Shown here: positions 30,278 through 41,093 of the stretch, piece after piece
How the letters are laid out: every line of letters starts with the position of its first letter
Numbering within the stretch: the first letter of the stretch is position 1
Position numbers and translations under genes: made by a program
Notes under the pieces: model-generated
Database searches by the model: none
Seen by the model: the letters and a program-made list of their open reading frames with translations, nothing else
What the model was told of the DNA's origin: nothing
Source: Discostella pseudostelligera
Lineage: Eukaryota > Bacillariophyta > Thalassiosirophyceae > Thalassiosirales > Thalassiosiraceae
DNA: 41,093 nt
NCBI GenBank assembly: GCA_036940085.1
Contig: JALLBK010000023.1
Location: 1 to 41,093 of the forward strand
Direction: 5' to 3'

Positions 30278-32577
30278 ATGCCTCCGAACGCTTCCCTCGA
30301 GCCTCCTCCCGATCGAAAGCTCCCACAGCATGGCGAGTGTGTTTGGAACATAAATCTCTCTCGATCGTAGGTGTTTTGTTTTTCTAACCCGTGAACCGCA
30401 AAACATCAAACATCACAGGGGTCAAGGGCGCCTACTACGCCGGTCACTGGGTCGACCTCGAAGACTGCGCTGGGACGTTCCAACCCGATCCGTCCCACTG
30501 CTCTCAGTGTCCTACGCGATCGGTATGTCCCCGATCTCAATCTCGAAATGCCGCCAAGTCTAGTGAGGAGATCGTCTATGATGTTGTAATAATTGGTGCC
30601 GGTTGCATCGGCAGTGCCATCGCGCGGGAGCTCAGTCGATACTCTCTCAAGACATTGCTCCTCGAATCTGCCGACGATGTTTCGCAGGGAGCGACCAAGG
30701 GTAACTCTGGCATTGTACATGCGGGATATGATGATAAACCGGGTAGTCTCCATGCGAAATTCTGCTGGCCTGGCAATCAGATGTTCCCTCAACTAGACCG
30801 TGAGCTACGTTTTGGATATCAGCTGAATGGATCGTTGGTGCTGGCTACGAATCAGGGGGAACTTAAGATTCTCGACGAACTGATGGAACGTGGTCGACAG
30901 AATGGCGTGCAGCGATTGCGTATTGTGCAGAAGAAGGAGTTGTTTGAGATGGAACCGGCCTTGAACCCCAACGGTACGATGCACTTCTCTTTTATTTGTG
31001 TTGCTACTCCTTGCAATTCCTTGTCTTACCAATATTTAGCTATTGCCGCTCTTTATGCTCCCGATGCCGGCAATGTTATCCCGTATGAGTTTGCAATCGC
31101 TTTATGTGAGAATGCTGTGGACAATGGCGTCGAATTGAGAATTCGTAGAGAGGTACAGGACATTGTTAAAAAGGGAGAGCTCTGGGAATTGAGTGTACGT
31201 CATTGGGAACCAAAGGAGTATGTGAATGCCAGGGAGAAAATGGGAAAGTCTGCCGACGGGAGTGAACCAGTTGGAGGTGGCTCTGGTGGATCGGCTTTGT
31301 TCAAATCCGGCATTGCAATTTCATCACTTGCAGTAATAACAAAGGGCGTCATGATGGCGCTAGATGGAAATGTCAATGATGACATTCGTCTTCAGAGTTC
31401 TGTGGCTACTGTCGTTGTCATTGTGGTCACTGCCATTCTGTTGCTGAAGCCATCCTCCGACAAAAAGAAGCAAGGCCCAGTCGTTTTGAAAGACCTTGTT
31501 GACAAGTGTGCCTTGCCCGTTGGGTCGGGAGAGTCTGGTAAGGTAGAAGTCAATGATATGTTCACTGGGGGGTCCGGCTCATGGAATGCAGTGCAGGGTG
31601 TAACAGTTGGAAGGGAAACTGTGAAGTGTCGCTATGTTATCAATTGTGCGGGAAGCTCTGCGGGGAAGATATCCCAGATGATTGGCGATGAAAGCTTTTA
31701 TATAAAGCCGCGGTTGGGCGATTACTTGCTATTGAACAGAAATCAGGGTCACCTCACCAAGCACACCATATTCCCGTGTCCAGACCCTGTCCTTGGAAAA
31801 GGCGTATTGGTGCAAACTACTTTATGGGGTAACTTGATTCTCGGGCCTACGGCTAGGGATGTGCACTTGGAAGAGGCAAAGAATATGTCGCAATCCAGTG
31901 TTCAGGAGTACATCCTCTCGAAATGCAAGCAACTTTGTCCGTACTTTGATCCGAAAGAGACCATCCATGCATTTTGTGGTGCACGCGCTAAAAGCTCACG
32001 TGGAGATTGGATCATTGAACCGTCTGCTAAGGACGCAAACTTCATCCATGTAGCAGGCATCGACTCGCCGGGCCTTGCAGGATCGCCAGCCATTGCCCTC
32101 GAAGTTGTTCGGCTGCTCCAAAACGCTGGTCTTCAGACACCTCCGAACAAGAACTTCAACCCCAATCGAGCTCCTATTATCACACCCAAAAGTGGCATGA
32201 AGGGTCTTAAGATGGGGCCTGTTGGAAAGAATGATTCTAACGGAACTGACGAGGAAGAGGAGAAGATGGCATCGAACGTAATTTGTAAATGTGAGAAGGT
32301 TACAGAGTTGGAAGTTGTTAGGGCCTTGCGCCGTTCATTACCCATCGATTCTAGCCAGGGGATTCGGAAACGTACTCGGGCGGGCATGGGACATTGCCAG
32401 GGCGAACCTGAGAATTTCAACTGTGAATGTAGAGTAAGAGCCATCATCGCCCGAGAGAATAACGTGACAGTAGATGAGGTAGGTGGTAGGCCATGGCCAG
32501 CTACATCAACCCTCTCCCAGCGGTGGATTGATGACGAAGAGAGGAAGGATTTGGAGAAAAGGATGGCTGCGGATTAA
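30278..32577 (+). CDS. FAD-dependent oxidoreductase with BFD-like [2Fe-2S] domain (GlpA/G3P-dehydrogenase-like)
   Basis: The main reading frame is open from 30391 to TAA at 32577 but has no upstream ATG. A 5' exon around 30278-30350 (ATG at 30278 or the one near 30331) probably joins at the AG before GTCAAGGGC (about 30418); I could not fix the donor. An intron at 30974-31039 is best removed (…NPN-AIAALYAPDAG). Motifs: FAD-binding VVIIGAGCIGSAIARELSR; NSGIVHAGYDDKPGSLHAKF, typical of GlpA-like enzymes; RYVINCAGSSAGKI; and HVAGIDSPGLAGSPAIA. The C-terminal CKCEKVTE...GMGHCQGEPENFNC supplies four cysteines for a BFD-like [2Fe-2S] cluster. Such proteins oxidise glycerol-3-phosphate or related 2-hydroxy substrates; the exact substrate is open. 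Between about 31200 and 31600 an extra segment carries two hydrophobic stretches, unusual for the family. Confidence 0.75.
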
Positions 32578-32702
32578 GGACACTTGACGTTTTCGGTGAC
32601 CAACTAGTATCTGCACCGTAGCTCAGACAAATGACTGTATTAAACGTAAAGGTTATGCGCAATTCACGTAAAGCAGACATCATCGTCCCAAGCAAATAGT
32701 AA

Positions 32703-35700
32703 CTAGCTTCCATGTTTGCTTGCCGATGCCCTTATCCTCTTCATCCGCTCCATGTGTCTCTCAAGAGAGACATCTTGCCGGCTTTTCGGTCTACCTTCGA
32801 TGATAGAATTATTGCTTTGCGATGTTTCGGCTGTGCTTGCAATCGACTTCAGTTCGTCTTTCCCACTACTTTCGTACCGGGCGATCATCTTATCGAGCAG
32901 CTCGGTTTCTCTTCCTTCGAACTTTGCCATTACGGTATCAATCTTATCAACTTTTCCAGGGTCGTGCTCTTGTAACATTTTCAAGACGCGGAAACGGATA
33001 CGCGCTACACCATGCATGTCAAGCTTTGGTTTATCCGATACATCCGTTGGTTGGCCAATGCTCCTCGCTACACCACCACTACTCCCCGTCGATGATGGCT
33101 TTAGCTGTCTTGCGGAAGCAGTCGTACTCCTCGTTCTGTAGGCAGGTGCAGGAGGAGGAATACGGGATTGCATTACCTGACTCCGCCGGAGCCTTATCTT
33201 CTCGTTATTGAGTTGCTCTTTCATGGATCGTAACTCTTTCTTCATTTGGAATATTATGTTTTCCTTATCTTCATTTTGCTGTTGAAGAGATACTTGTTCT
33301 CGTTTCAGGCTTCTCAGATCACTTTGTATCCGTTGCATCTTGAAAGCAGAGACAGGTTATTGAGTTAGTACGGAACATTAATAAGAAAATACGGGATGGA
33401 AACCATGATTGCACACTTTTGCTGTGCTTACATCTTCCTGGACCTTTACGAGCTCAGCTGACTTCTCCTCACGAATTGTCTTCTCCTTCTTCCATCTGTT
33501 AGTGATGTCGTCGAGGTTCTGCTTCAATACTGTGAGAGTTCGTGTTTCATCCTGAGACTTGGCGCGTGAAATTGAAGCCTTGGAAAGCTTATCTTCCACC
33601 CGTTCCTTTTCTTGTTTTAATGAGAGAAGTTGCGATTCTGACCGCTCCTTCGCCTTGCTTAGTAAACTCATTTCCGAGGTCAAGTTCTTCACTGTTTCTT
33701 CCAAATTCTTCGACAAGACATTCTTCTGTGCGGAGCCTAGGTTGATTCTCCTGACGCGAGTGGCGAACTTAAGGGCGAATGTCGTCTCATCATAAGAGTT
33801 GTTGTGTGGACAAACCGTTACAACCATCATAGTCCGTGAGTTTCCTCCCAAAGAATTCTGCAACAGATGAGTCAACTTTGAATCTCGATAAGGAATGTGA
33901 GATGATTTTCGGTCTAACGCCTCCATGACGTTACCCAATGCAGACAATGATTTGTTGATATGTTGAGCCTCCTTAAGGGACTGTCCTTGCGCTTCACTCT
34001 TACGGACGCGCTCGCTACCTGCCAAGTCTATCATGTATAGACTTCCAGTGTGCTTTGCCTCGCATATTCCCGATGTAACCTCCACACGTAAGATCATATG
34101 CGAACGACTACTATGTTCGTTGAGGTTGGTTGACGCAGTGGCACGGTTTGAGTTTCCACGATCTAAGGCATTCAATACCTGGGAGACATTGCTGACATTC
34201 TCCTTTATAAGGCCTGGAACCTCGATTGTATTGTCGGCACTATGGCGAATGTCCAAAGATTTCTCTCGAGGTGTTCCATTTCGAGGTGTGTTAGGCTTAG
34301 AAAATTCAGGATCGAGGAGGTCGTAAACTTATTATCAAGTAACAACAAAAGACTGATAGTTAGTGGTGGACGATGCAAACGAAATCGATCCGTCAGGCAT
34401 TCACGCACCTTCGTCGTTGTAAATCTCAAGCATGCTGACTTCAATCTGGTATTCGAATGATGGTGATAATTCTGAAGCGTCGCCACTCCTCTCAATCTCT
34501 TGTCGGTGGTGCTGCTGAGCCTTATCTTGCAGTAAGCTGAAGATACGTTGAATAGTTCGCTGATTTATACCGTACTGGCCATTCGATTTGCTGCCCTCCA
34601 TCGTGAATGTTTTTCCGCTTCCAGCTGAGAAGAACAATTGTTAGTTGCGACAAGGTGAGCGAGTAATCAAGCACAAAGAATGGGAGGATCACTCACTCTG
34701 TCCGTACGCAAAAATGCAAGCATTGTATCCATCAATTACGCTTAAGACCATGGGCTCAACATCCTGAAAGACATCCTCCTGCGTAGACTCTGGTCCCCAA
34801 ACCTTATCAAATGCATATGATTTCCACTGCTTCGTGCGCTCATCGAAACAGGCCACATCCGTTTCACTTAGAGATTGAGCAACCTCATGCAAACCCTGCT
34901 GTGATTCATCAACTGACATTGGTCGGATACGGCAGCAGACTTGGATATTACCCTGGAGTTTCAATATTCGCGTGAGAAGTTCGGCGTTGTGAGACTTTTG
35001 TGCAGACATCTTCTTCGCCATCAGTCGAACTTCTTTGGCAATAAGTTCAGTATCGCTTGATTTTAGGATATCATCAATGTTGGTTTCATACGTGCTCATC
35101 AAATCTTCCATCGACGACTTTTCTTCTTCGTAAGTGGAGCCCGGTGTCTGATCTGCATTAGCAGTTATCAACATTCGTTGCAATTGCTTGATTTCGTTCT
35201 CAAGGTGGCTTCTCATACTAACGCTCATGCGGTTTTGATCTTGCAGTCGATTGCACTCCACCTGTAACGATGACTCGCTAGCGGCTCGATGATCGAAGTC
35301 ACCCTCCAAACGTTGAATTGTAGTGGGTGAGCATGAGCGTGGACGACCCCTGGAATGGTGAGAATGAATGGGCCTGGATAGGGCGTGAGACCGGCGGAAG
35401 TCGGATACAGGAGAAGAGGAATTGTCACCCTCTGGTTGAGGGCTCCAAGATAAATGCGAAAATTTGCTCGTAGGCTTCACATCCTCGGCAACCACGGGCA
35501 TCGACTGAGTATTCAAACGTTCATTTTCCACCTCTGCCATCTTCAATTTCGTCGTAGCTAACTCCTCCTCGGCGGTGGTCAACTCAGTCTGAACATGCAC
35601 AATCTTCTCTTGCAATGATGATCGTACCGTGTCGAGTTCATTCCGTTGTTCATTCAACTCCGTGCGCACAGCCTCCAACAGACCTTCGAGAGAGTGAATC

Positions 35701-37331
35701 TTATCTTGCGCATCCTGAAGTTCCTGAGAAGTTGTAGATGATGACGCCAATGATGATGCCACGTATTGATTATGTCGATTTTCCATTTCCGTCTCCTGCT
35801 TCTTCAAATTGTCCGCAGTTTGTTGAATGATTTTGTTCAGTGATGCATTCGTCTCGGTCAAATTCGTCACCTCCTCCTTCAGTTCCGACACCTCTCTCGT
35901 CCTGGCTGCCAATAAATCCTCCAGTGCCTGATGCTGACCATCGCTCTCGACACGCTCTCGATTGGCCGTTTCATCAAAGGCTGTCTTCAGCTCTTCCATT
36001 TCCTCTTGCACTGCTTCACAATCGGCCTTGGAATTCTGAAGTGCCACTTCCAGTTTCTCAACTTCCTCAACCAATGCCTGCATCTCCTTCTTGGATGCTA
36101 ATAGTGCCTCCTCCCAACATTTGACTTCAATTTCCCTAGATCGCTCGTTGGATGTAACCTCCTTTAGTTGACTTTGAAGAACTGCCACATCGTCTTTGAG
36201 TTGTTGTCTTTCTACATCGAACTGCATTGTCTGCTCTTTCCTATCCTCCTTCATTGCCTCGATCTCTACCTTCGACAGGGCCAATTCTTCCAACGCCAAA
36301 TCAAGTTCTTCCTTGAGTCGTTTCGATTCATCTTGTAGAGTTGCATGTTCGTCCTGCAAACGAAAAAGTGTTGATTCCAATTCGATAATTTTGTCCGAGT
36401 AATCTGTAGGTGCCGTCTCACTCGAAGCCGTAGGCGGTTGCACTCCATTCATGCTGCAGTGTTGTTGTTGCTGCTGCTGTTGTTGTTGTTCTTCGACAAG
36501 CACCAATGCATCTTCCAACTCTGCCTGAGTTCGTGATAACTTCGTCTCTGCCTCTATCAACTGTTCTGTCACCAATTCTAGTTCATCTTCCAATGTTCGA
36601 ATGTATTCCTCTCGTTCATCTTTGGTAGCTGTGTCGGAAGGTGTGGTGGTTATGGGAGTAGCAGTAGGTGGAGTTGCCTTTTGATCGTCTGCCTCCTCTA
36701 CCAATGCCGTCTCTTCATCAAAAATATCATTCTTATCGTCTTCCCCCCGTTTCTCTCCTGCTTCATCACCAATAATGACATTGCCAATATCCGTCATCTC
36801 CAACAATTCCACCTCCTCTTCTCTTTTCTTCAGCATTGTCCTCAACATGGACATATCCGACTGCATTTCCTCCATGTCATTACGATGACATTCTCGTTCT
36901 GTATTTAATTCATTTCGATAATCTTCCGATTCCCCCTCTACGAATGCAAGACGTTCGTATAATTCTTCATTCTCTTGTTTTAATTTGCGCAATTCACTCG
37001 ATCGGAGTGTGGATAGGGATCCTTCGGCTTCACGTAGTTTATTTTCATATTCTTCTGATTTCATTTCAGCCGAGATGCGTCGTTGTGTTTCATTGGCAAG
37101 TTGGGATGAGATTGTTGACACTTTGGCCTCGAGGGAAGTGAGTTGTGGTTGAATATTGGATAATTGAGTGGCCAGGACGGTATTGCAGGATTCGGCCTTG
37201 GTCAAATCATTTTGACATCGGGTAAGTTCGGCATCTAATTCCTCCTCAAGCTCACGGGATGAGACGATGTATTCATCGAATGCCGTTTGGAGGGCATCCA
37301 ATTCCCTTTGTTTCTCCTCGACGGTTGTCAT
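32703..37331 (-). CDS. Kinesin-14-type motor protein with long N-terminal coiled coil
   Basis: Four exons on the minus strand, 37331-34697, 34624-34409, 34327-33432 and 33338-32703, total 4383 nt in frame (1460 aa). Residues 1-790 are coiled coil, with a poly-Gln run of nine (about 36462-36489) and a charged low-complexity patch. The first ~130 residues (AFDEYIVSSRELEEELDAEL) resemble NUDE/NDEL-type coiled coils, a weak inference. The neck-motor junction LQGNIQVCCRIRP at about 792 is the kinesin-14 form. Nucleotide motifs follow: P-loop GQTGSGKT split by intron 1, switch I NEHSSRSH (about 1021-1028) and switch II DLAGSE (about 1052-1057). After the motor come a further coiled coil and a basic tail with a TMEM-free C-terminus. 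Kinesin-14s are minus-end-directed spindle and transport motors; a motor that is not at the extreme C-terminus is less usual. The promoter, shared with the TatD-like gene, has E2F-like sites. Confidence 0.88.
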
Positions 37332-37501
37332 TGTCTCGCTTTCGCCTACCTATGCAGCTATGCGGATGCGGGCATCGACGGCGGCGGCGTCGGCAACGTT
37401 GAACCACCTCCTCCAACACTAATAGAATGCCACCAATGCAATGAAGCTCCTCGCTGGCTCTCTCTTTGACGGATTGTTCTCTATTATTTGCTCTTTGCTT
37501 A

Positions 37502-37553
37502 TGTTGTTGTTGTTGGTGGTGGTGCTGCGTGCTGCTGCATGCTGCTGCTGCCG
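37502..37553. repeat. Trinucleotide-rich low-complexity tract
   Basis: Runs of TTG, GTG and CTG-type triplets (TGTTGTTGTTG, GGTGGTGGTG, GCTGCTG repeated) in the 5' flank of the kinesin gene. It is non-coding in the models used here. Confidence 0.6.
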
Positions 37554-37718
37554 CTTGCTAGGAGTAGCTTGGTGGTGGTCGTTGGTGCAAGACATGAAAG
37601 TACTAGAGTGAAATTAGCGATAACAAATACATAGGAGTATCATACTGTAAGGAAAGATCGCCAAAAAGACGCGACGTGGTGTTGGCGGCCGGCGGTGCTG
37701 AGTCCAGTCATTGCTTCT

Positions 37719-37755
37719 CCCGCCAATTTTTGCCAGGAGAATGTTTCCCGCCAAA
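37719..37755 (-). promoter_or_regulatory. E2F-like sites in kinesin/TatD divergent promoter
   Basis: TTTCCCGCCAAA at 37744-37755 is a complete E2F-type palindrome. A second, CTCCCGCCAA, lies at 37718-37726, about 25 bp away. The spacer between the kinesin (starting at 37331, minus) and the TatD-like gene (37876, plus) is 544 bp. Cell-cycle control would suit a spindle-type kinesin, but this is inference. Confidence 0.5.
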
Positions 37756-37875
37756 TCTCAAAACCTTTCCACTTTCCACTTCCACCAAACAAACATTGGC
37801 GGCGACATTCCCTCCATGGAACGATAATACTGGCAGCGCTACTACGCTACTACGTTTCCCATGCAAATGTAGCCC

Positions 37876-39195
37876 ATGAAGCTATTTGATTGTCATTGTC
37901 ATTTCCATTTAGGCCCTCGTGGATTGGCGCCGCTACTTCAAAACTTACCGCCACCGCCACATGCACCACCAATACTATCATCGGCAGAGTCGTCGCCGTC
38001 GCCGTCCTCATTACTACTCCATGATGGACAACGACCTTCCACTCCACCATCCACTACATCTACTTCTGACCAGAAGATATCATTATCATTTGCTGGAGCT
38101 GCCATCATGTCCACCCATCCACGTGACTATGCAAAAGTCGATGCATGTGTCTCGACATTACAAAATCAATCCTACTTAGCGGTACCATGCTATGGAATAC
38201 ATCCATGGTTTCTACATGAGGTAATTGCGTTGGACGAAGTAGTAGTAGGAGGCAATGACAATGGCAGTAACAGTGGTACTATCGAAGGAGAAGGGAACAA
38301 AGATGATTATTGGCTCATAAAATTGCAACAGCGACTCATAGATCATCCAACTGCAATTGTGGGCGAGATCGGATTGGACGGTGCACGTTGGAGAGCAGCT
38401 CCAGGAGATGACACCGACGGTAGCAACACGAACAATCCAGACAATAATGCTGCATGGAAGTATCAGAAACGTATGCTCTCATGTCCAATGAATCTGCAAC
38501 GTCAAGCATTCGAACAACAACTAGTAGTAGCCACCGAATTGAATCGACCTGTGAGCATACATGCTGTCCAGGCGTGGGGAGAGTTATTGGACTCGTTATC
38601 GAATGTGCGAGAGTTGATGCGAGAAAAGTACGAAATGATCGATGATGGCATATGCGATGACGATGTTATTGATGATACAGCTGACCACATAGTTGATGAA
38701 CAATATTCATCGATTCGGCGAAAGAAGAAGAAGCAATCAAAGAATCGCCTGCTGTTGCCACCGAAAATTTATTTTCATGCATTTTCAGGCAAGGCTGGAA
38801 TACTTCCATCACTACTTGCAGCTATAGAAAAGGGCAATGTCTCAAGAGATGATGTATATTTTGGATTTGCACCAGTAAGTGATGTGAAACTTTTCATCCC
38901 TGCTCTTTCCATTTCTCGGTTCATAACGGAAATTGATGCTCAAACTCGTTTATAGGCAATTCCAAATTTTTACTCCTCAAAAACACCGTCCATAATGAAG
39001 CAAATAGGAATACATAATTTATTACTAGAAACGGATTTGGAGGATTCAACAACTGCATGGGATGATTTGAATGAAGGGATACAAGGAATTGCAGCTGCAT
39101 TGGACATGGATGTTTGTGAAGTTGCAAATGAAACTTATGATAATGCCATGAGATTTTACTTTGAACGGGAAGCGAAGACCATATCAATTCAATAA
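37876..39195 (+). CDS. TatD-family metal-dependent hydrolase (putative DNase)
   Basis: Two exons, 37876-38874 and 38956-39195, in frame (412 aa). It starts MKLFDCHCHFHLG, giving the HxH metal pair. Then GIHPWF, the metal-ligand Glu in AIVGEIGLDGARW, RQAFEQQLVVATELNRPVSIHAVQAWG, YFHAFSG and LLLETDLED complete the TatD pattern. TatD proteins are 3'-5' nucleases tied to DNA repair and apoptosis-type DNA breakdown; fungal Scn1 relatives share this layout. The protein is longer than bacterial TatD (about 260 aa) because of low-complexity insertions after GLAPLLQ (Pro/Ser-rich), after GDDTDG, and an acidic then Lys-rich insert before LLLPPKIYFHAF. Its 3' end is 85 bp from the convergent glycosyltransferase. 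Confidence 0.85.
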
Positions 39196-39280
39196 CTGGT
39201 TTAGTAATATCATTTAGGACATTTGCATCAAAGTTCTAATCACACTAGCATACACCAGCCACTTCAGACATTTAATTTTT

Positions 39281-40744
39281 CTACTGTCGAGAATATATCA
39301 TCTCCATGATTATTGACCCCGCTCGTTCCGCTCCATTAATATTCATGAACTGCGTTCGTACCCTAGCAGCACCTTCTCGGTACATTAGCGATTCCCTTCC
39401 AACTCGGAGTAGTACCTTTCGGATATTCTCTTCTTTCCAATCGTCCGGAGATATGCACACCCCAGCGTGGCACCGTTCGACATTATCCAGATGGTACTGT
39501 TGCTCGAAATGGGCTGGTCGCCCGACAATTGGCACACCCGCGGCCAATGCTGTTTGAATTGTCTGTTGCCCACCATGACATAATACTACATCTACCAATG
39601 GCATGAGCGGTCTAGCATTCACAAACTTCTTCACTAATAGAATGTCGCCCCTGGAGTCAGCAGTTTGAAGAATGGCATCGTCTTCACTAGACGAAGTGTG
39701 TAGCACCGTAGCGGGTATCAATACTACGGAGAGAAATGTTCCCACTTCCGCCCAGCACAGTGCCTTGAGTGCTTCAATGAACGGTGCCGATTCACCTGTG
39801 CTTCCCATTGTTAGAAGAGCCTTGACTGGTGCAACTGCTGTATCAATATCGTGTTTCTGTTGCAAGAATAATTCAATATCGTCCCCAGTAGTTGATGCAT
39901 TTGTTGTGCCTGACGAAATAATGGGACCCACTACTGTAATATCTGATGGCAACCTTTCATTGTCATAATAAGATTCAAAATTGCAAACGATTGTGTAATT
40001 TGGTTTGATGGCATTGAAAAACTCGGCTCACGGGTCCTGGCCCTGGGAGGAGGATGCAGGGTATTCCAACCCGCACGCGGCAGCTGCATCTTGGATAACC
40101 TTCCATGGATTAGTAAGCTTATTCTCCGCCGATGAATTGTCATTTTTTGTTGTTTCCTTTTGGAGATTCTGTACCCAAGCTCGAAAGGTACTTGGAACCA
40201 CGGTTACATAGGACACCGTTCGCCAGCCCTGTATGGCCGAAGCCACTGCTACCTCCGGGAATAGTCCGTAGACTACAACATCTGGCTGAAATGTTCCTAA
40301 GGTGTTCATGATTGCACGAATGTAGGGAGTGGCGAAGTCATTGTATGGTGGCGGAAAGAAACCCAAATGTCTGCGCTCGGCGTCGAGGAATGTTAACCAC
40401 ATTTCATCATCTACGACAGCGAGAGAGTGTGCTTGCTCCCCCACAATGTTCGAGTTGTTGTTGTCATCATCGTTGTCATCCATAGATCCAAAGTACTGAA
40501 CATCATAACCTGCATCAGTAATGATATCTCCATAATCAATTGTACATGGTGAATTTCCAGGTAGACACCCTCGATAGGTGAAAAAGCGAAGGATGAGATC
40601 GACCGGTGAGGGCATCGCGTGAATTCGACCACCCTGCTGATTCTGTCGATGTCTCTTCACAATGGCCTTCGCAATCTCTACTGATATTAGAGTCTGCGAG
40701 GCATTTGTGGTGTAGACGCAAATTGCAACTCTCTTTGTTTGCAT
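39281..40744 (-). CDS. UDP-glycosyltransferase-like protein (GT1, GT-B fold) with one in-frame TGA
   Basis: One frame from the ATG at 40744 to the stop at 39281 (488 codons including one internal TGA at 40030-40028). The N-terminal half has MQTKRVAICVYTTNAS, SVEIAKAIVKRH and PDVVVYGLFPEVAVASAI. The C-terminal half carries LPSDITVVGP, ALLTMGSTGE and the donor-binding region DVVLCHGGQQTIQTALAAGVPIVGRPAHFEQ, the GT1 HGG-T-ALA-GVP pattern. The residues right after the TGA (AEFFNAIKPNYTIVCNFES) look like normal GT content, so the TGA is probably a nonsense lesion or polymorphism. Alternatively, a 78-bp intron starting GTGAGC at the TGA and ending AATGAAAG would remove it in frame, at the cost of that segment. 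Acceptor and sugar are unknown. An N-terminal Asp/Asn-rich stretch (GSMDDNDDDNNN) is low-complexity. Confidence 0.75.
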
Positions 40745-41093
40745 CGTCGCATTGTCAGTGATTACGTTGATGGTTCAATGTGTCGAACGCGTTCTAGTAT
40801 TAGTATTAGAATTAGACGACGATGACTTTCGTTGTTCTCATGGCCGGTAGCACAAACGAGAACGCTGTCAACATCAGATTGAGAATTCATTATTTTTGTT
40901 GTTGGGATAGAGGTGTGGGAAAGATACAGATACAGCTTGCGATGGGGCATTTTTTCTTTCCGCCGGACCGGTACGACCAACTCCTTGGCTACTATGAATT
41001 AAAATAAAGCTACGCTACTATATTAAAAACCCATACAAGACATGACATTAGTCAGAGACTAATACCATACTGGCCAATCTGCTTTCAGGCTTT
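40745..41093. other. 5' flank of the glycosyltransferase to window end
   Basis: About 350 bp. Short open frames occur on both strands, but none shows a family motif or a splice partner. It presumably includes the promoter of the minus-strand glycosyltransferase. Confidence 0.5.

Noticed and set aside
37502..37553. CRISPR-like array
   Set aside because: The repeats are simple triplets with no spacers, in a eukaryotic promoter region.
40028..40030. Selenocysteine at the glycosyltransferase TGA
   Set aside because: GT1 enzymes have no redox cysteine at this place, so a nonsense codon or intron is far likelier.
39281..40744. Two adjacent glycosyltransferase genes
   Set aside because: The two halves are the N- and C-terminal halves of one GT-B enzyme and are in the same frame, separated only by one TGA.

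Overview
The window looks like nuclear DNA of a centric diatom, probably of the Thalassiosirales type. Genes carry short GT-AG introns (about 65-110 bp) and stand head-to-head or tail-to-tail with short spacers. Several proteins begin with bipartite plastid presequences or signal peptides. DUF6824-type domains, known mainly from diatoms, occur three times. GH18 chitinase genes fit the chitin-producing centric lineages, and a CCDC39/FAP59 axonemal protein fits diatoms with flagellated sperm. Organism assignment is inference; there is no rRNA or other marker. I rebuilt exon structures by hand, and every multi-exon model given with complete exons keeps one reading frame from start to stop.

Layout. 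1-5004: two tandem GH18 chitinase genes, each fused to a DUF6824-like module; the first is intact but 5'-truncated by the window, the second is a pseudogene. 5475-9659 (-): a nine-exon CSC1/OSCA-type channel. 9896-12641 (+): CCDC39-like axonemal coiled coil. 12770-14485 (-): tandem-DUF6824 protein. 14833-16210 (+): glyoxalase II. 16605-22526 (-): a 12-exon gene for a 1660-residue type II membrane protein with three glycosyltransferase modules (two O-fucosyltransferase-like and one serine-galactosyltransferase/HPAT-like). 22792-23980 (+): DsbA/FrnE-like protein with an in-frame TGA at the catalytic Cys position. 24321-26447 (-): plastid SufD. 26650-27010: palindrome-rich intergenic element. 27390-28534 (+): MATH-BTB pseudogene. 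29015-29974 (-): TMEM164 homologue. 30278-32577 (+): FAD/[2Fe-2S] oxidoreductase with a membrane-type insert. 32703-37331 (-): kinesin-14-type motor. 37876-39195 (+): TatD-like hydrolase. 39281-40744 (-): UDP-glycosyltransferase-like gene with one in-frame TGA.

The genes do not form one pathway. The strongest candidates for something new are the tri-modular glycosyltransferase, the chitinase-DUF6824 fusion whose DUF6824 intron matches that of a separate gene 11 kb away, and paired E2F-like GGCGGGAA motifs in five intergenic promoter regions, four of them between divergent gene pairs.
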